From the NCBI GenBank assembly GCA_963714065.1, contig OY970226.1:1550001-1614000 (forward strand): a stretch of DNA of 64,000 nucleotides, read 5' to 3'. Positions 1-8,009 of this stretch are shown piece by piece. The notes under the pieces are model-generated. The model was not told the DNA's origin. It ran no database searches and saw only the letters and a list, made by a program, of their open reading frames with translations. Origin of the DNA: JAZKID01 sp963714065. Lineage in GTDB: Bacteria; Pseudomonadota; Alphaproteobacteria; Rhizobiales; UBA4765. The position numbers and the translations under genes were made by a program. The stretch's first letter is position 1. Each line of letters starts with the position of its first letter.

Positions 1-291
1 GTCGATTTCGTTGCGGACAGCACGCGGATATTGCGCATCATGAACGGTCATCCCCTGATGGCGAAGGTCGCGGGCGCGGGATGTGCGCTTGTCGGCGTGA
101 TGGCGGCTTTCTGCGTGATCGAGGAAGATGCCCTGCTTGCCGCGGCCGTTGCGACGGGCGTTTATAATATTATCGGCGAAATTGCCGGCAACGAGGCGTC
201 TGCCGGTCCGGGCTCGTTCCGCGCGGCCTTTATCGATAAAATCTATAATGTCGATACCAGCACATCGATGCGGCGCCTGAAAGTGCTCTGA
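1..291 (+). CDS. thiM: Hydroxyethylthiazole kinase, C-terminal part (5' end outside window)
   Basis: This frame is open from the first base and ends at a TGA, so only about the last 96 residues are present. The enzyme phosphorylates 4-methyl-5-(2-hydroxyethyl)thiazole in cytoplasmic thiamine salvage. The visible part holds the family's substrate and anion-hole stretch NGHPLMAKVAGAGCAL, with the conserved Cys in the GAGC turn. It also has the characteristic C-terminal GPGSFRAAFIDKIYN segment, which packs against the neighbouring subunit in the trimer. No other thi gene is in view, so the operon context lies upstream. Recognition rests on motifs only, but the combination is specific to this family. 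Confidence 0.88.
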   Translation, partial: VDFVADSTRILRIMNGHPLMAKVAGAGCALVGVMAAFCVIEEDALLAAAVATGVYNIIGEIAGNEASAGPGSFRAAFIDKIYNVDTSTSMRRLKVL

Positions 292-304
292 TTTTATTGT
301 GCCC

Positions 305-380
305 GAGAATTGAAATATCTGAGAATTAAAATATCCAAGAATTAAAATATCCAAGAATTAAAATATCCAAGAATTAAAAA
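305..380. repeat. 16-bp tandem repeat (about 4.75 copies)
   Basis: Head-to-tail units begin at 305, 321, 337, 353 and 369. The last two full units are identical (AAGAATTAAAATATCC), and the first differs by a few bases. The array is AT-rich and lies between thiM and the convergent histone-like gene. It directly abuts two hairpins. There are no unique spacers, so it is not a CRISPR array. Confidence 0.9.
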
Positions 381-446
381 GCCGCGGCATCGCCGATGAT
401 GGCATCGGAAATCCCGCGGCGCGATCCTGCGCTTTCGCGCAGGATC
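381..446. terminator. Two adjacent hairpins in the convergent thiM/histone-like gap
   Basis: Hairpin one (381-420) has outer arms GCCGCGG/CCGCGGC and inner arms CCGATG/CATCGG. Hairpin two (423-446) is a perfect 10-bp stem, GATCCTGCGC/GCGCAGGATC, with a 4-nt loop. They sit between two convergent genes, where a bidirectional terminator would be expected. Neither is followed by a convincing T-run, so termination is inferred from position and stem strength only. Confidence 0.45.
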
Positions 447-465
447 GGTCCATGCCTACAATAAA

Positions 466-954
466 CTAACGTCTTCTTGCGGATGTCTTCTTGCTTGTGC
501 GGCCGCGTGTGCGACGGGCCGTTTTTCGGGCCGTTCTGCGGCCTGTGGCTTTCGTCGCCTTCCGCGCCGTGGACTTACGTGTTGTAGACTTGCGTGTTGT
601 AGACTTGCGTGTTGCGGACTTGCGCGCTGCTGTCTTGCGCGTTTTAGCTTTACTCGTTTTAGCTTTACTCGTTTTAGCCTTACTCGTTTTAGTTTTGCCG
701 GCCGTCTTGCGCGTTTTCGTTTTTTTTGATTTTCTCGCGCCGGTTTTCGCAGTCTTTGTTTTCGTCGCCTTGGTTTTTGTGGTCTTTGTTTTCGCAGTTT
801 TGGTTTTCGTTATCGTATTCTTGTTGGCGGGCGCAGTCGTCAGGGTTTTTGTCGTAGTGCGCGTCCACGGATCCGTTTCAATGCCGGTCGTGGGTGTTGT
901 CGTCAGGGGGCCGAAAAGCGAGCCTGCGTAAGATTCCTTTGTGCCGGGAGGCAT
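466..954 (-). CDS. Lysine/threonine-rich histone H1-like basic protein
   Basis: A 162-residue protein. After an ordinary first ~35 residues, it consists almost entirely of Lys, Thr, Arg, Ala and Ser in short repeats (TKTAKTK-type, then SKAKT x3, then RKSTT-type, then an Arg-rich end). This composition resembles bacterial H1-like nucleoid proteins (Hc1/AlgP-type tails), which bind DNA non-specifically. No folded domain is visible. The start is supported by AAGGAG about seven bases upstream of the ATG. A 146-codon frame lies antisense to it but only mirrors the codon pattern. The DNA-binding role is inferred from composition; the low-complexity tail would evolve quickly by repeat slippage. Confidence 0.7.
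   Translation of the reverse strand: MPPGTKESYAGSLFGPLTTTPTTGIETDPWTRTTTKTLTTAPANKNTITKTKTAKTKTTKTKATKTKTAKTGARKSKKTKTRKTAGKTKTSKAKTSKAKTSKAKTRKTAARKSATRKSTTRKSTTRKSTARKATKATGRRTARKTARRTRGRTSKKTSARRR
572..700. repeat. 15-bp in-frame tandem repeats inside the histone-like gene
   Basis: Two blocks of 15-bp units, both multiples of three: units beginning at 572, 587, 602 and 617 (GACTTGCGTGTTGTA type), and at 641, 656, 671 and 686 (GTTTTAGCTTTACTC type). On the minus strand they encode the RKSTT- and SKAKT-type pentapeptides. Copy-number change would lengthen or shorten the basic tail without breaking the frame. Confidence 0.85.
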
Positions 955-1056
955 GATGTTCTCCTTGTAAGAGGGTTAGTCGCCCTGCATGATAACGTGT
1001 CTTGTGAAATATTCTAGAGCGCGTCATTCACATTTTTAGGATTCACGCCGCACCGC

Positions 1057-1761
1057 ATGCAAACGAATTTGAAAATGCTCCGCTTCCCGGAAATCGATTC
1101 CGTCGCACAGGCGATCGCCTTGCAGGATGAGCTGCGGTACAAGGTGCGGCTCATGGACGATTTGCGCGAACCGCGGCTGGTTGCAGGCGTCGATGTGTCT
1201 TATGACAAGAAGGCCGATCTCACGCGCGCCTTCGTAGTGCTGGTGGATTTTCAAAGCCTGCAGCCGCGCGCTTCCGTTACGGCATCGCTGCCCACATCCT
1301 TTCCCTATGTGCCGGGCCTGTTGTCCTTTCGCGAGATTCCGGCGATTTTGCAGGCCCTGCAACGGCTTGATGCCTTGCCGGATCTCCTGATGGTCGACGG
1401 GCAGGGTATTGCGCACCCGCGCCGTCTCGGCATTGCCGCGCATCTTGGCGTGATCACGGACTGTCCCGCCATCGGCGTCGCAAAATCGCGGCTCACGGGC
1501 AGGTTCGAGATCATCGGGCCTCAAAAAGGAAGCACGGCGCCGCTGATGGACAAGAACGAGCGCATCGGCACGGTGTTGCGCAGCAAGGAGAAAACAAACC
1601 CGCTTTTCATCTCGCCCGGCCATCGTGTGAGCCATGAGACGGCATTGAAGCTGACCCTGCATTGCCTGACGCGCTATCGCCTGCCCGAGCCGACGCGGCT
1701 TGCCGATAAATTATCCAAAATGAAAATGGGAGAAGAGCTTCCATTGCCGCCGGTAAACTAG
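1057..1761 (+). CDS. nfi: Endonuclease V (deoxyinosine 3' endonuclease)
   Basis: Cuts DNA one phosphodiester 3' of deoxyinosine and other deaminated bases, starting their repair in the cytoplasm. The 234-residue length is typical. The family signature is complete: GVDVSY (catalytic Asp46), YVPGLLSFRE (Glu93, in the family's lesion-recognition region) and VDGQGIAHPRR (Asp114, His120). The first ATG is used; an in-frame ATG six codons later is also possible, and neither has a strong ribosome-binding site. It is convergent with the methyltransferase, with one base between the stop codons, so the two transcripts probably overlap. It appears to be transcribed alone. Confidence 0.93.
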   Translation: MQTNLKMLRFPEIDSVAQAIALQDELRYKVRLMDDLREPRLVAGVDVSYDKKADLTRAFVVLVDFQSLQPRASVTASLPTSFPYVPGLLSFREIPAILQALQRLDALPDLLMVDGQGIAHPRRLGIAAHLGVITDCPAIGVAKSRLTGRFEIIGPQKGSTAPLMDKNERIGTVLRSKEKTNPLFISPGHRVSHETALKLTLHCLTRYRLPEPTRLADKLSKMKMGEELPLPPVN

Positions 1762-1762
1762 G

Positions 1763-2539
1763 CTATGTGCGCTCGGCGATGATCGACAACATGGGCGGGG
1801 TGAGGAAAAAGGCTTCATCGCGCGCCTGCAAGCTCTGCCACTCATACAGGAAAATATCGCCATCCTCTTTGTCGAGCAGGCCTAACTTAAGAAAACGCTC
1901 CAGCAATTTTTTCCAGCGCGGCCAATTCCATAAGGGCATGCCGGGGCGTGCGCATTTAACGACAGGCATGATATCAACAATGCGAAATCCCGCCTCCTTC
2001 AGCAGGCCGGGCATTTTCTGCTGCACATGGACATCGCAGCCCTGCTGCCGCCAATAAGCTTCCATCGCATCGACAAATCGCTCGAAAACAGGATGGCCCG
2101 GGCAGAAAACATAGCGTTGCGAAAAATAATCCAGTATGGCGATGCGTCCCTGAGGCTTCAGGCTTTGCCTTGCTGTCGCAAGAAGGCGGGCCGGGTCCTT
2201 GAGCTGGTAGGCAACCCAGCGCAGCAGGATAGCGTCGAAGGTAAAGCCGCCCGGTTCCCATTCGTTCAAATCCTGATGTTTGATGTCGATATTGGTTTGG
2301 CCATTCAGGCGCGCGCCAAGGTCCTCAAGCATCTCTTTCGAGGAGTCGATTGCAAAAACCTGGCCGCCAGGTCCGGCAAGATCGGCAAGTTCCAGGCTGG
2401 TAAAGCCCGGGCCGCAGCCCAGATCGGCAATGCGCATACCCTGTTTAACCTTCAAGCCGTTATAAAGCGTTTTCGTCTCTTCTTTCCAGAGTTCGTGCTG
2501 CTTCTGCAGGGACTGAATATAATCCGTGATATCGGCCAT
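1763..2539 (-). CDS. Class I SAM-dependent methyltransferase
   Basis: A 258-residue soluble protein with a clear Rossmann-type SAM-binding domain. Motif I is IADLGCGPG (residues 37-45), an acidic residue ends strand two in FAIDSS, and FDAILLRWVAYQLKDP is a motif-IV-like stretch. The C-terminal third (after about residue 150) is family-specific and contains several Trp and aromatic residues. The substrate cannot be told from the sequence; UbiE/arsenite-type small-molecule methyltransferases are the nearest general class. It lies 57 bases downstream of the small membrane protein on the same strand, so co-transcription is possible. Confidence 0.8.
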   Translation of the reverse strand: MADITDYIQSLQKQHELWKEETKTLYNGLKVKQGMRIADLGCGPGFTSLELADLAGPGGQVFAIDSSKEMLEDLGARLNGQTNIDIKHQDLNEWEPGGFTFDAILLRWVAYQLKDPARLLATARQSLKPQGRIAILDYFSQRYVFCPGHPVFERFVDAMEAYWRQQGCDVHVQQKMPGLLKEAGFRIVDIMPVVKCARPGMPLWNWPRWKKLLERFLKLGLLDKEDGDIFLYEWQSLQARDEAFFLTPPMLSIIAERT

Positions 2540-2596
2540 CGTATAAAATACAAAAATCGCCGCCGTCTGAACAGCGGCGATTCGTTTCCGGTGGGA

Positions 2597-2995
2597 TCAG
2601 GCGCGGTAGACGGCCGAGAGCACGATGCCGGCGCCGACACCCTCCAGCACCCAGATCGCGAACCACGCGAGCGCGAGGTTGAGCGGGATCGGCAGGTAGA
2701 CAAAGGCTTTCACCTGTACAAGCGCCATGATCAGGCCGATATAGAAGCCAAAGCGCGCCCCCTCGTGCAAACCCTTGTTCTCGTAATGGCGGGTGAATAG
2801 CCAGGTGATCGCGAAGGAAAGCGCTAGCGCAAAGCCGATGCTCCATGACATCATCTCACGCATGGCATCGTCCGGGCGCCAGATCGGCGTTGCGGTGTAG
2901 AGCGGCATCATCAGATGCCCGTGCACGACAAATTCGTAGGCGAAAAAGAAAATAAAGACGGCGGCGACAGAAATGACGAAGCGTTGCTGGTTCAT
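2597..2995 (-). CDS. Small four-helix membrane protein of unknown function
   Basis: A 132-residue protein. The start chosen here is MNQQRF, because AAGGAGG lies eight bases before that ATG; a longer frame reaches 3073 but has no such site. Four hydrophobic helices are visible, at about residues 5-22, 46-64, 79-97 and 106-128, with short polar loops including a YEFVVHGHLMMPLY stretch after the first helix. The pattern resembles uncharacterised small integral membrane proteins of proteobacteria. No catalytic motif is recognisable, and I do not assign a function. Confidence 0.7.
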   Translation of the reverse strand: MNQQRFVISVAAVFIFFFAYEFVVHGHLMMPLYTATPIWRPDDAMREMMSWSIGFALALSFAITWLFTRHYENKGLHEGARFGFYIGLIMALVQVKAFVYLPIPLNLALAWFAIWVLEGVGAGIVLSAVYRA

Positions 2996-3091
2996 ATTTT
3001 CCTCCTTGATACCGTTAATCATGCCGCTTTTTTGTAAAGCGGCAGCGAGAACACATAGTGAACATACATGCAAATTCTGTTATGCTCCGGC

Positions 3092-4171
3092 ATGGAAAAA
3101 AGAGAATCGCAAACCCATGCCCTCAAGGGCCGCGGCGCGCTGGAAAACCCGGCCGGACGTTTCGAAAAACTCAGCCTGATCGAGGTTCAAGAGCAGGATT
3201 TCCCGGATCCAGACGCCGGAAAAGGGCAAAAGACGCAGGTATTCCGCGATACCTCGCGCTCTGTCGTTACATATAATAAGAGTCCCGACATCGGCATGGA
3301 GGCAACGCTCAACCCTTACCGGGGATGCGAGCATGGCTGCATCTATTGTTACGCGCGGCCCTATCACGAATATCTCGGCCTCTCGGCCGGGCTCGATTTC
3401 GAAACCAAGATTTTCGCCAAATTCGATGCGCCCGAATTGCTGCGCAAAAAGCTCGGCTCGAAAGCCTGGGAGCCTGTGGTTCTGGTCATGAGCGGCATTA
3501 CCGATCCCTATCAGCCGCTGGAGGGAAAATTGCAGATCACGCGCGGTTGCTTAGAAGTGCTGCGGGATTTTCTGAACCCCGTGGCGCTTATCACCAAGAA
3601 CCATCTGGTGACGCGCGACATCGACCTGCTGGCCGAACTCGCAAGCCATGACGCGGTTGCCGTGAATATGTCGATTACAACACTCGACAAGGATCTCGCC
3701 CGCAAGATGGAGCCGCGCGCCTCCACGCCCGACAAGCGCTTTGCTGCGGTGGAAGCGCTGAGCCGCGCCGGCATTCCTGTTAATGTCATGGTCGCACCCA
3801 TCCTGCCCGGCCTCACCGAGCATGAAATTCCAGCACTCATGCGGCGCGCCGCGGATGCGGGCGCGCGTTCGGCCGCCTATACCATGCTGCGCCTGCCCTA
3901 TGGCGTGAAGGACCTGTTCCAGACCTGGCTGCATGAGCATTTCCCGGACCGCGCGCAGAAGGTTCTCAACCGCATCAGGGATATTCGCGGCGGGAAACTG
4001 AACGATTCCTCCTTCGGCGCGCGCATGCGCGGGGAGGGCGTATATGCAAGACAGATCCAGACCATGTTTACGCAAGCCAAAAAACGTTACGGCCTGAACA
4101 AGCGCATTGCGTTGACGACGGGGAATTTCCGGCGTGGGGCAGAAAGCGGCCAGCTCGGCTTCTGGCCTTAA
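3092..4171 (+). CDS. PA0069-family radical SAM protein
   Basis: A 359-residue radical SAM enzyme with the cluster motif CEHGCIYC (Cys79, Cys83, Cys86) preceded by NPYRG, the hallmark of the PA0069/SplB-like family. A TIM-barrel-like core follows (VLVMSGITDPYQP, ITKNHLVTRDIDLL, VAPILPGLTEHEIP). The C-terminus contains the family's NRIRDIRGG and GARMRGEG segments. The chosen ATG gives MEKRES; an ATG eight codons upstream is possible. Family members are often described near DNA-photoproduct-lyase-like proteins, but the substrate of this subgroup is unknown. It is divergent from the membrane-protein gene. Confidence 0.85.
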   Translation: MEKRESQTHALKGRGALENPAGRFEKLSLIEVQEQDFPDPDAGKGQKTQVFRDTSRSVVTYNKSPDIGMEATLNPYRGCEHGCIYCYARPYHEYLGLSAGLDFETKIFAKFDAPELLRKKLGSKAWEPVVLVMSGITDPYQPLEGKLQITRGCLEVLRDFLNPVALITKNHLVTRDIDLLAELASHDAVAVNMSITTLDKDLARKMEPRASTPDKRFAAVEALSRAGIPVNVMVAPILPGLTEHEIPALMRRAADAGARSAAYTMLRLPYGVKDLFQTWLHEHFPDRAQKVLNRIRDIRGGKLNDSSFGARMRGEGVYARQIQTMFTQAKKRYGLNKRIALTTGNFRRGAESGQLGFWP

Positions 4172-4320
4172 AGCCGCAGTGTCGCAAAAAATATTAACCC
4201 TTCTCAAATAAGATTTTTTGATTCGATCCGGAAAATCTTCGGCTCGCTCGTTCCGGTATGAAGTTGCGTCTTGCGTATGCCGAAAGGCTTGTTAGGCAAC
4301 GCTTTATTATCTTGGGGCGA

Positions 4321-5172
4321 ATGATGAAAAAATTGTTTTTGACTGTGCTTTTTATGCTTGCCGGCAGTCATGCCGCTTTCGCAGCCGATCTTCTAGATGC
4401 CGCGTCTGCTCCGGTTGTGGCGACATCTTGGGATTTTGCTTTCGGCGCCAAGCTCATGTCCGACTATAATTTTCGCGGCATTTCGCAATCCGACCGCAAT
4501 CCTTCCGTGAATGTCTATGGCGAATTCCGCTATGATCTCTTTTATGCGGGCGTCGCCTTTTACGCCACGGACCTGCCGACAGACCCAGTCGGCGAAGTCG
4601 ATATTTACGGCGGTGTCCGCAAGACTTTCGATGACGTAAGCGTCGATCTGGGCGCGCTCTATTATTATTATCCTTCGGAGACGCAATTGTTCGACGGTGG
4701 TGCGGTCACGCCGAGTAATACGGATTTCCTGGAATTTTACGCCAAGCTTGCCTGGAACGTGTCCGACACGGTCAATCTCGGTGCCAATCTTTTTTATGCG
4801 GCCGACTGGCTGAATACCGGCTCTTCAGGAATTTACACCTCGCTGACCGGCAAGGTGACGTTGATCGAAGATCTGTCGGCTTCGGCCGAACTTGGCCGCT
4901 ACTGGTTGGATACGGCAACCAATCCCGGCCCGCCCTTCGCGCTGGTCGATTACACCTACTGGAACGCGGGGCTGACCTATGCGCTTAATGAGGCCGTATC
5001 GGTCGATCTGCGCTATCACGATACCGATCTCGGCGAGGCGCAGTGCTTCACGAACACGACGGACCCGCACGGCATTTCAACCGGTTCGACGCCGGGCCTG
5101 TCCGACTGGTGCGGCAGCGCCTTTATCGCCACGATCTCGATCGATCTTCTGGCATCGAAGCTCCATAAATAA
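4321..5172 (+). CDS. TorF-family putative outer-membrane porin
   Basis: A 283-residue protein that starts at tandem ATGs and carries a classical signal peptide (MMKKLFLTVLFMLAGSHAAFA, cleavage after about residue 21). The mature part alternates polar and aromatic residues in beta-strand fashion. It contains the family's opening FGAKLMSDYNFRGISQSD and repeated YY/VDLGALYYYYPS-type strands, as expected for a small outer-membrane beta-barrel. The TIGR02001-type family is called a putative porin; substrate specificity is not known. The C-terminus ends DLLASKLHK rather than with a terminal Phe. A longer upstream frame from 4258 would bury the signal peptide and is rejected. Confidence 0.82.
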   Translation: MMKKLFLTVLFMLAGSHAAFAADLLDAASAPVVATSWDFAFGAKLMSDYNFRGISQSDRNPSVNVYGEFRYDLFYAGVAFYATDLPTDPVGEVDIYGGVRKTFDDVSVDLGALYYYYPSETQLFDGGAVTPSNTDFLEFYAKLAWNVSDTVNLGANLFYAADWLNTGSSGIYTSLTGKVTLIEDLSASAELGRYWLDTATNPGPPFALVDYTYWNAGLTYALNEAVSVDLRYHDTDLGEAQCFTNTTDPHGISTGSTPGLSDWCGSAFIATISIDLLASKLHK

Positions 5173-5276
5173 AGCATATCGACTTTTTACGTTTCGGGCG
5201 CGACCTTGAACCTTTTTGGGGAGTGGCGAGCATGCTGCCTTATCTCAAAAGCAAAGTGTAAACTTATAGGCGGACC

Positions 5277-6359
5277 ATGAAGCGCATCCTGATCGCCGGT
5301 GCGGGACCGACAGGTCTGACGGCGGCGCTCGAGCTTGTGCGGCGCGGCATTGCCTGCCGCATTGTCGACAGGAAACCGCGGCCTTCCACCTTGAGCCGCG
5401 CGGTCGGCATCAACCCGCGCTCTCTCGATCTTCTCGAGCCGAGCGGTGTGACGGCGGAACTTCTCGCGCATGGCTTCAAAATGCGTCGCGCTTGTTTCCG
5501 CGATGGACGCGGGCGTCTGATCGGCGAGATACGCGCCGACCTGATCGCGCACCGCTATAATTTTCTCCTCGCCTTGCCGCAGGACAAGACCGAAACCATC
5601 ATGCAGCAGCGGCTTGCCTCTTACGGCACGCATGTGGATTACGGCATCGAGGTTGCGAGTGTCGCGTTGCAGGGCGGGCGCGCGGAAGTCACGCTCAGGC
5701 AGAACGAAGCCCTGCACCAGGAAGTCTACGATCTCGTCATTGCAGCCGATGGCGTGCACAGCCGCGTGCGCGAACGGCTTGCCATTCCTTTCCCCGGCTA
5801 TGATTACGACAACCTCTGGAGCGTGACCGATTTCGAATCGCCGGACCTGCCCTATGCGGAAGACGCAGCGCATGCCTTCCTGCACGATAGCGGCCATATG
5901 GGGCTTGTGATCAAGATTGGAGCAGGGCGCTACCGCGGCGTATCCAGCACCGAGCATGCGCTTGCCTGCATCCCCGGCGATTATGCGATGATGAAAATTC
6001 TGAACGAGGGCACGTTCCATATCGGCGTGCGCCAGGCGCAGACCTATCAGAAAGGCTGCGTCTATCTCGCGGGTGATGCGGCGCATGTGCATTCGCCCGC
6101 CGGCGGGCGCGGCATGAATCTCGGCATCGAGGATGCGGCCGATCTGGCGCGGCGCATTCATGCGGGCGGGCTTGAGGATTACACGGCCATGCGTCATCCG
6201 GTCGGCAAACAGACGCTTGCGCTCACCGAAACGCTGATGCGCATGATTTTGCTGCGCAACCCCTTGGCAAAAGCCTTGCGCAATGGCTTGATAAGGCTGG
6301 CCACCGCCGTTCCGGCATTGCAAAAACCGTTCCTGAACAGGCTGGCCGGTCTGGAATAG
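5277..6359 (+). CDS. FAD-dependent aromatic-type monooxygenase
   Basis: A 360-residue flavoprotein of the p-hydroxybenzoate-hydroxylase class. The N-terminal dinucleotide fold GAGPTG lies at residues 8-13, the DG motif at AADGVHSRVRERL, and the second FAD motif GDAAHVHSPAGGRGMN at about 266-281. It lacks the extra C-terminal thioredoxin-like domain of the longer phenol hydroxylases. The substrate is unknown; ubiquinone-type or aromatic hydroxylation is only one option. Its stop codon is four bases from the next gene's ATG, so it is probably co-transcribed with the EamA transporter. Confidence 0.82.
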   Translation: MKRILIAGAGPTGLTAALELVRRGIACRIVDRKPRPSTLSRAVGINPRSLDLLEPSGVTAELLAHGFKMRRACFRDGRGRLIGEIRADLIAHRYNFLLALPQDKTETIMQQRLASYGTHVDYGIEVASVALQGGRAEVTLRQNEALHQEVYDLVIAADGVHSRVRERLAIPFPGYDYDNLWSVTDFESPDLPYAEDAAHAFLHDSGHMGLVIKIGAGRYRGVSSTEHALACIPGDYAMMKILNEGTFHIGVRQAQTYQKGCVYLAGDAAHVHSPAGGRGMNLGIEDAADLARRIHAGGLEDYTAMRHPVGKQTLALTETLMRMILLRNPLAKALRNGLIRLATAVPALQKPFLNRLAGLE

Positions 6360-6363
6360 GGGC

Positions 6364-7263
6364 ATGGACAGGGATCTTCAGAAAGCTTCCGGCGCATCGT
6401 CGCGGCTTGACGCCATCATGGTGCTCGTTCTCGCCATGATCTGCTTTCCGGCGGGTGCGGCGCTCGCCAAGCAGCTTTTTGCCGTGTTCGATGCGCGCGG
6501 CATGGCGGCATTGCGGCTTGCCGTTTCCGCCCTGATCATGGCGAGCCTGTTCCGCCCCTGGCGCGGCCGGCTGGAGCGCAAAGAAATCAAACTGCTGCTC
6601 GCCTACGGCATCGCCATGGGCAGCATGAATGTGCTGTTCTATATGGCGATCGAAAAAATCCCGCTTGGCGTTGCGGTCGCGCTCGAATTCACCGGGCCGC
6701 TGTCGGTGGCGCTGCTGTCGTCGAGAACCAAGCTCGATTTCCTGTGGGCGCTTGTCGCATGCGCGGGCATCCTGCTGCTCGCGCCGCTCGATGGCGTGGG
6801 CACGCTCGATCCATGGGGCGTCTTTTATGCTCTGGCTGCGGCCTTCTTCTGGGGACTATATATTGTCTTCGGGCAAAAGGCGGGGCGGACCTTGCAAGGG
6901 CCGCGCGCGGCGGCGCTCGGTATTCTCGTTGCCTCCTGTCTGGTTCTACCCATCGGTGCCTCGCATATTGATGTAAGCCTGCTGTTCAGCTTTGCCGTCC
7001 TGCCTTTCGTGATCGCGGTCGGCGCGCTTTCGAGCGCCTTGCCCTATTCGCTGGAAATGTTTTCCCTGCAGCGCCTGCCGCGCAAGACCTTCGGCATTTT
7101 CATGAGTCTCGAGCCGGCTTTCGCCGCATTTTTGGGGCTGGTGCTTTTGAACGAGCATTTGAATGTGCGGCAATGGATCGCCATTTTTTGCGTTATTGCC
7201 GCCTCCGCCGGCAGCGCGGCCATGTCGAGAGCGCCGCGGGTAAAGGAAGAGATGGTGGTGTAG
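6364..7263 (+). CDS. EamA/RhtA-like drug-metabolite exporter
   Basis: A 299-residue integral membrane protein with about ten hydrophobic helices arranged as two EamA repeats. The second repeat begins near residue 150 (WGVFYALAAAFFWGLYIVFGQ). Features such as EFTGPLSVALLSSR in the first half and SLEPAFAAFLGLVLLNE near the end match the RhtA-like subgroup, which exports threonine, homoserine and related amino acids in enterobacteria. The substrate here is inferred at family level only. It overlaps no neighbour but follows the monooxygenase by four bases. Confidence 0.82.
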   Translation: MDRDLQKASGASSRLDAIMVLVLAMICFPAGAALAKQLFAVFDARGMAALRLAVSALIMASLFRPWRGRLERKEIKLLLAYGIAMGSMNVLFYMAIEKIPLGVAVALEFTGPLSVALLSSRTKLDFLWALVACAGILLLAPLDGVGTLDPWGVFYALAAAFFWGLYIVFGQKAGRTLQGPRAAALGILVASCLVLPIGASHIDVSLLFSFAVLPFVIAVGALSSALPYSLEMFSLQRLPRKTFGIFMSLEPAFAAFLGLVLLNEHLNVRQWIAIFCVIAASAGSAAMSRAPRVKEEMVV

Positions 7264-7361
7264 GTTGCGTTCCGCAGTAAGATAGGCGAGGCGCAATCCC
7301 ATTGCTTTCAATGACGGCCGTAGCAGGAGCGTGTGAGGCCAAAATCAGCGAAGGCGTAGGG

Positions 7362-7451
7362 TGGCGGAGAAGGTGGGATTCGAACCCACGATACGCTTGC
7401 GCGTATGCCGCATTTCGAGTGCGGTGCCTTCAACCACTCGGCCACCTCTCC
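7362..7451 (-). tRNA. tRNA-Ser (anticodon CGA)
   Basis: The reverse strand starts GGAGAGGTGGCCGAGTGG and ends with an encoded CCA. The anticodon loop reads CTCGAAA, giving CGA (decodes UCG). A long variable arm (TACGCG/CGCGTA) identifies the serine class. The T-arm contains GGTTCGAATCC, and the acceptor ends pair as GGAGAGG/CTTCTCC with one mismatch. The total is 90 bases including CCA. Confidence 0.96.
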
Positions 7452-7505
7452 TCATTCAGAAGTCAGAAAACAGAAGTCAGAGGACAGAAGCAAGTGTTTT
7501 TTGCC

Positions 7506-7623
7506 GTCATTGCGAGAGTGGGGCGCGTCTTGTGAATTGCTTCACTGGAGCAATTTGAGTGTCGAACGCACCCTGGATCGTCACGTTCTCCTCGGATCAA
7601 GCCCGAGGATCGCTCGCGATGAC
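7506..7623. repeat. GTCAT-ended palindromic intergenic element (copy 1)
   Basis: The ends GTCATTGCGAG and CTCGCGATGAC are inverted with one mismatch. Inside are two hairpins: AATTGCT/AGCAATT, and one made by CCTCGG/CCGAGG around ATCAAG. It lies upstream of tRNA-Ser and upstream of rplU in a 558-base gap. It contains no convincing gene. Confidence 0.75.
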
Positions 7624-7657
7624 GAGTTCCGGTTTATAGTTTCCAATCTCCCAAAAC

Positions 7658-7709
7658 GTGACATCATTGTCACTTTTTGCATCCGATCTTTGCCAAAATC
7701 GGATGCAAA
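7658..7709. other. Strong hairpins in the long gap before rplU
   Basis: The gap 7452-8009 holds no credible gene. It contains copy 1 of the palindromic element, then a small hairpin GTGAC/GTCAC (7658-7673). A perfect 12-bp stem follows, TTTGCATCCGAT (7676-7687) pairing with ATCGGATGCAAA (7698-7709) across a 10-nt loop, and then a T-rich stretch. The rest (7710-8009) is unstructured to my eye and presumably carries the rplU promoter. A terminator or an r-protein leader is possible; neither is proved. Confidence 0.4.
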
Positions 7710-8009
7710 GATATCATCTTAATATTTTTTTATCTTCTCTCTTGCATTTGTCATGATGAAGATTCGTTTCAGGTCTAGATCGTGTTGCGAAAAAGTTTCG
7801 TCAGATGATCGCAGATCAGACAACCGTCGCGCAAAGGATGAGCGGCAAAAAAAGAGATGGATAACTTGCAAATCATCTTCCCACTCAAATTGAATCACTT
7901 CGCAAAATCGGATAACTCTTGATCAAGATGTTCTCTCTTTGCGCATCACCTCTTCTCGGCGAACGCTTCGCGCAAGCCGGCGCCAGGGAAGCAGCGTAGG
8001 AAATTTGAA

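Noticed and set aside
305..380. CRISPR-like short repeats
   Set aside because: The units are contiguous with no unique spacers, only 16 bp, and no cas genes are present.
491..931. Open frame of 146 codons opposite the histone-like gene
   Set aside because: It consists of Val/Leu/Phe repeats that simply mirror Lys/Thr/Arg codons; there is no ribosome-binding site and no natural composition.
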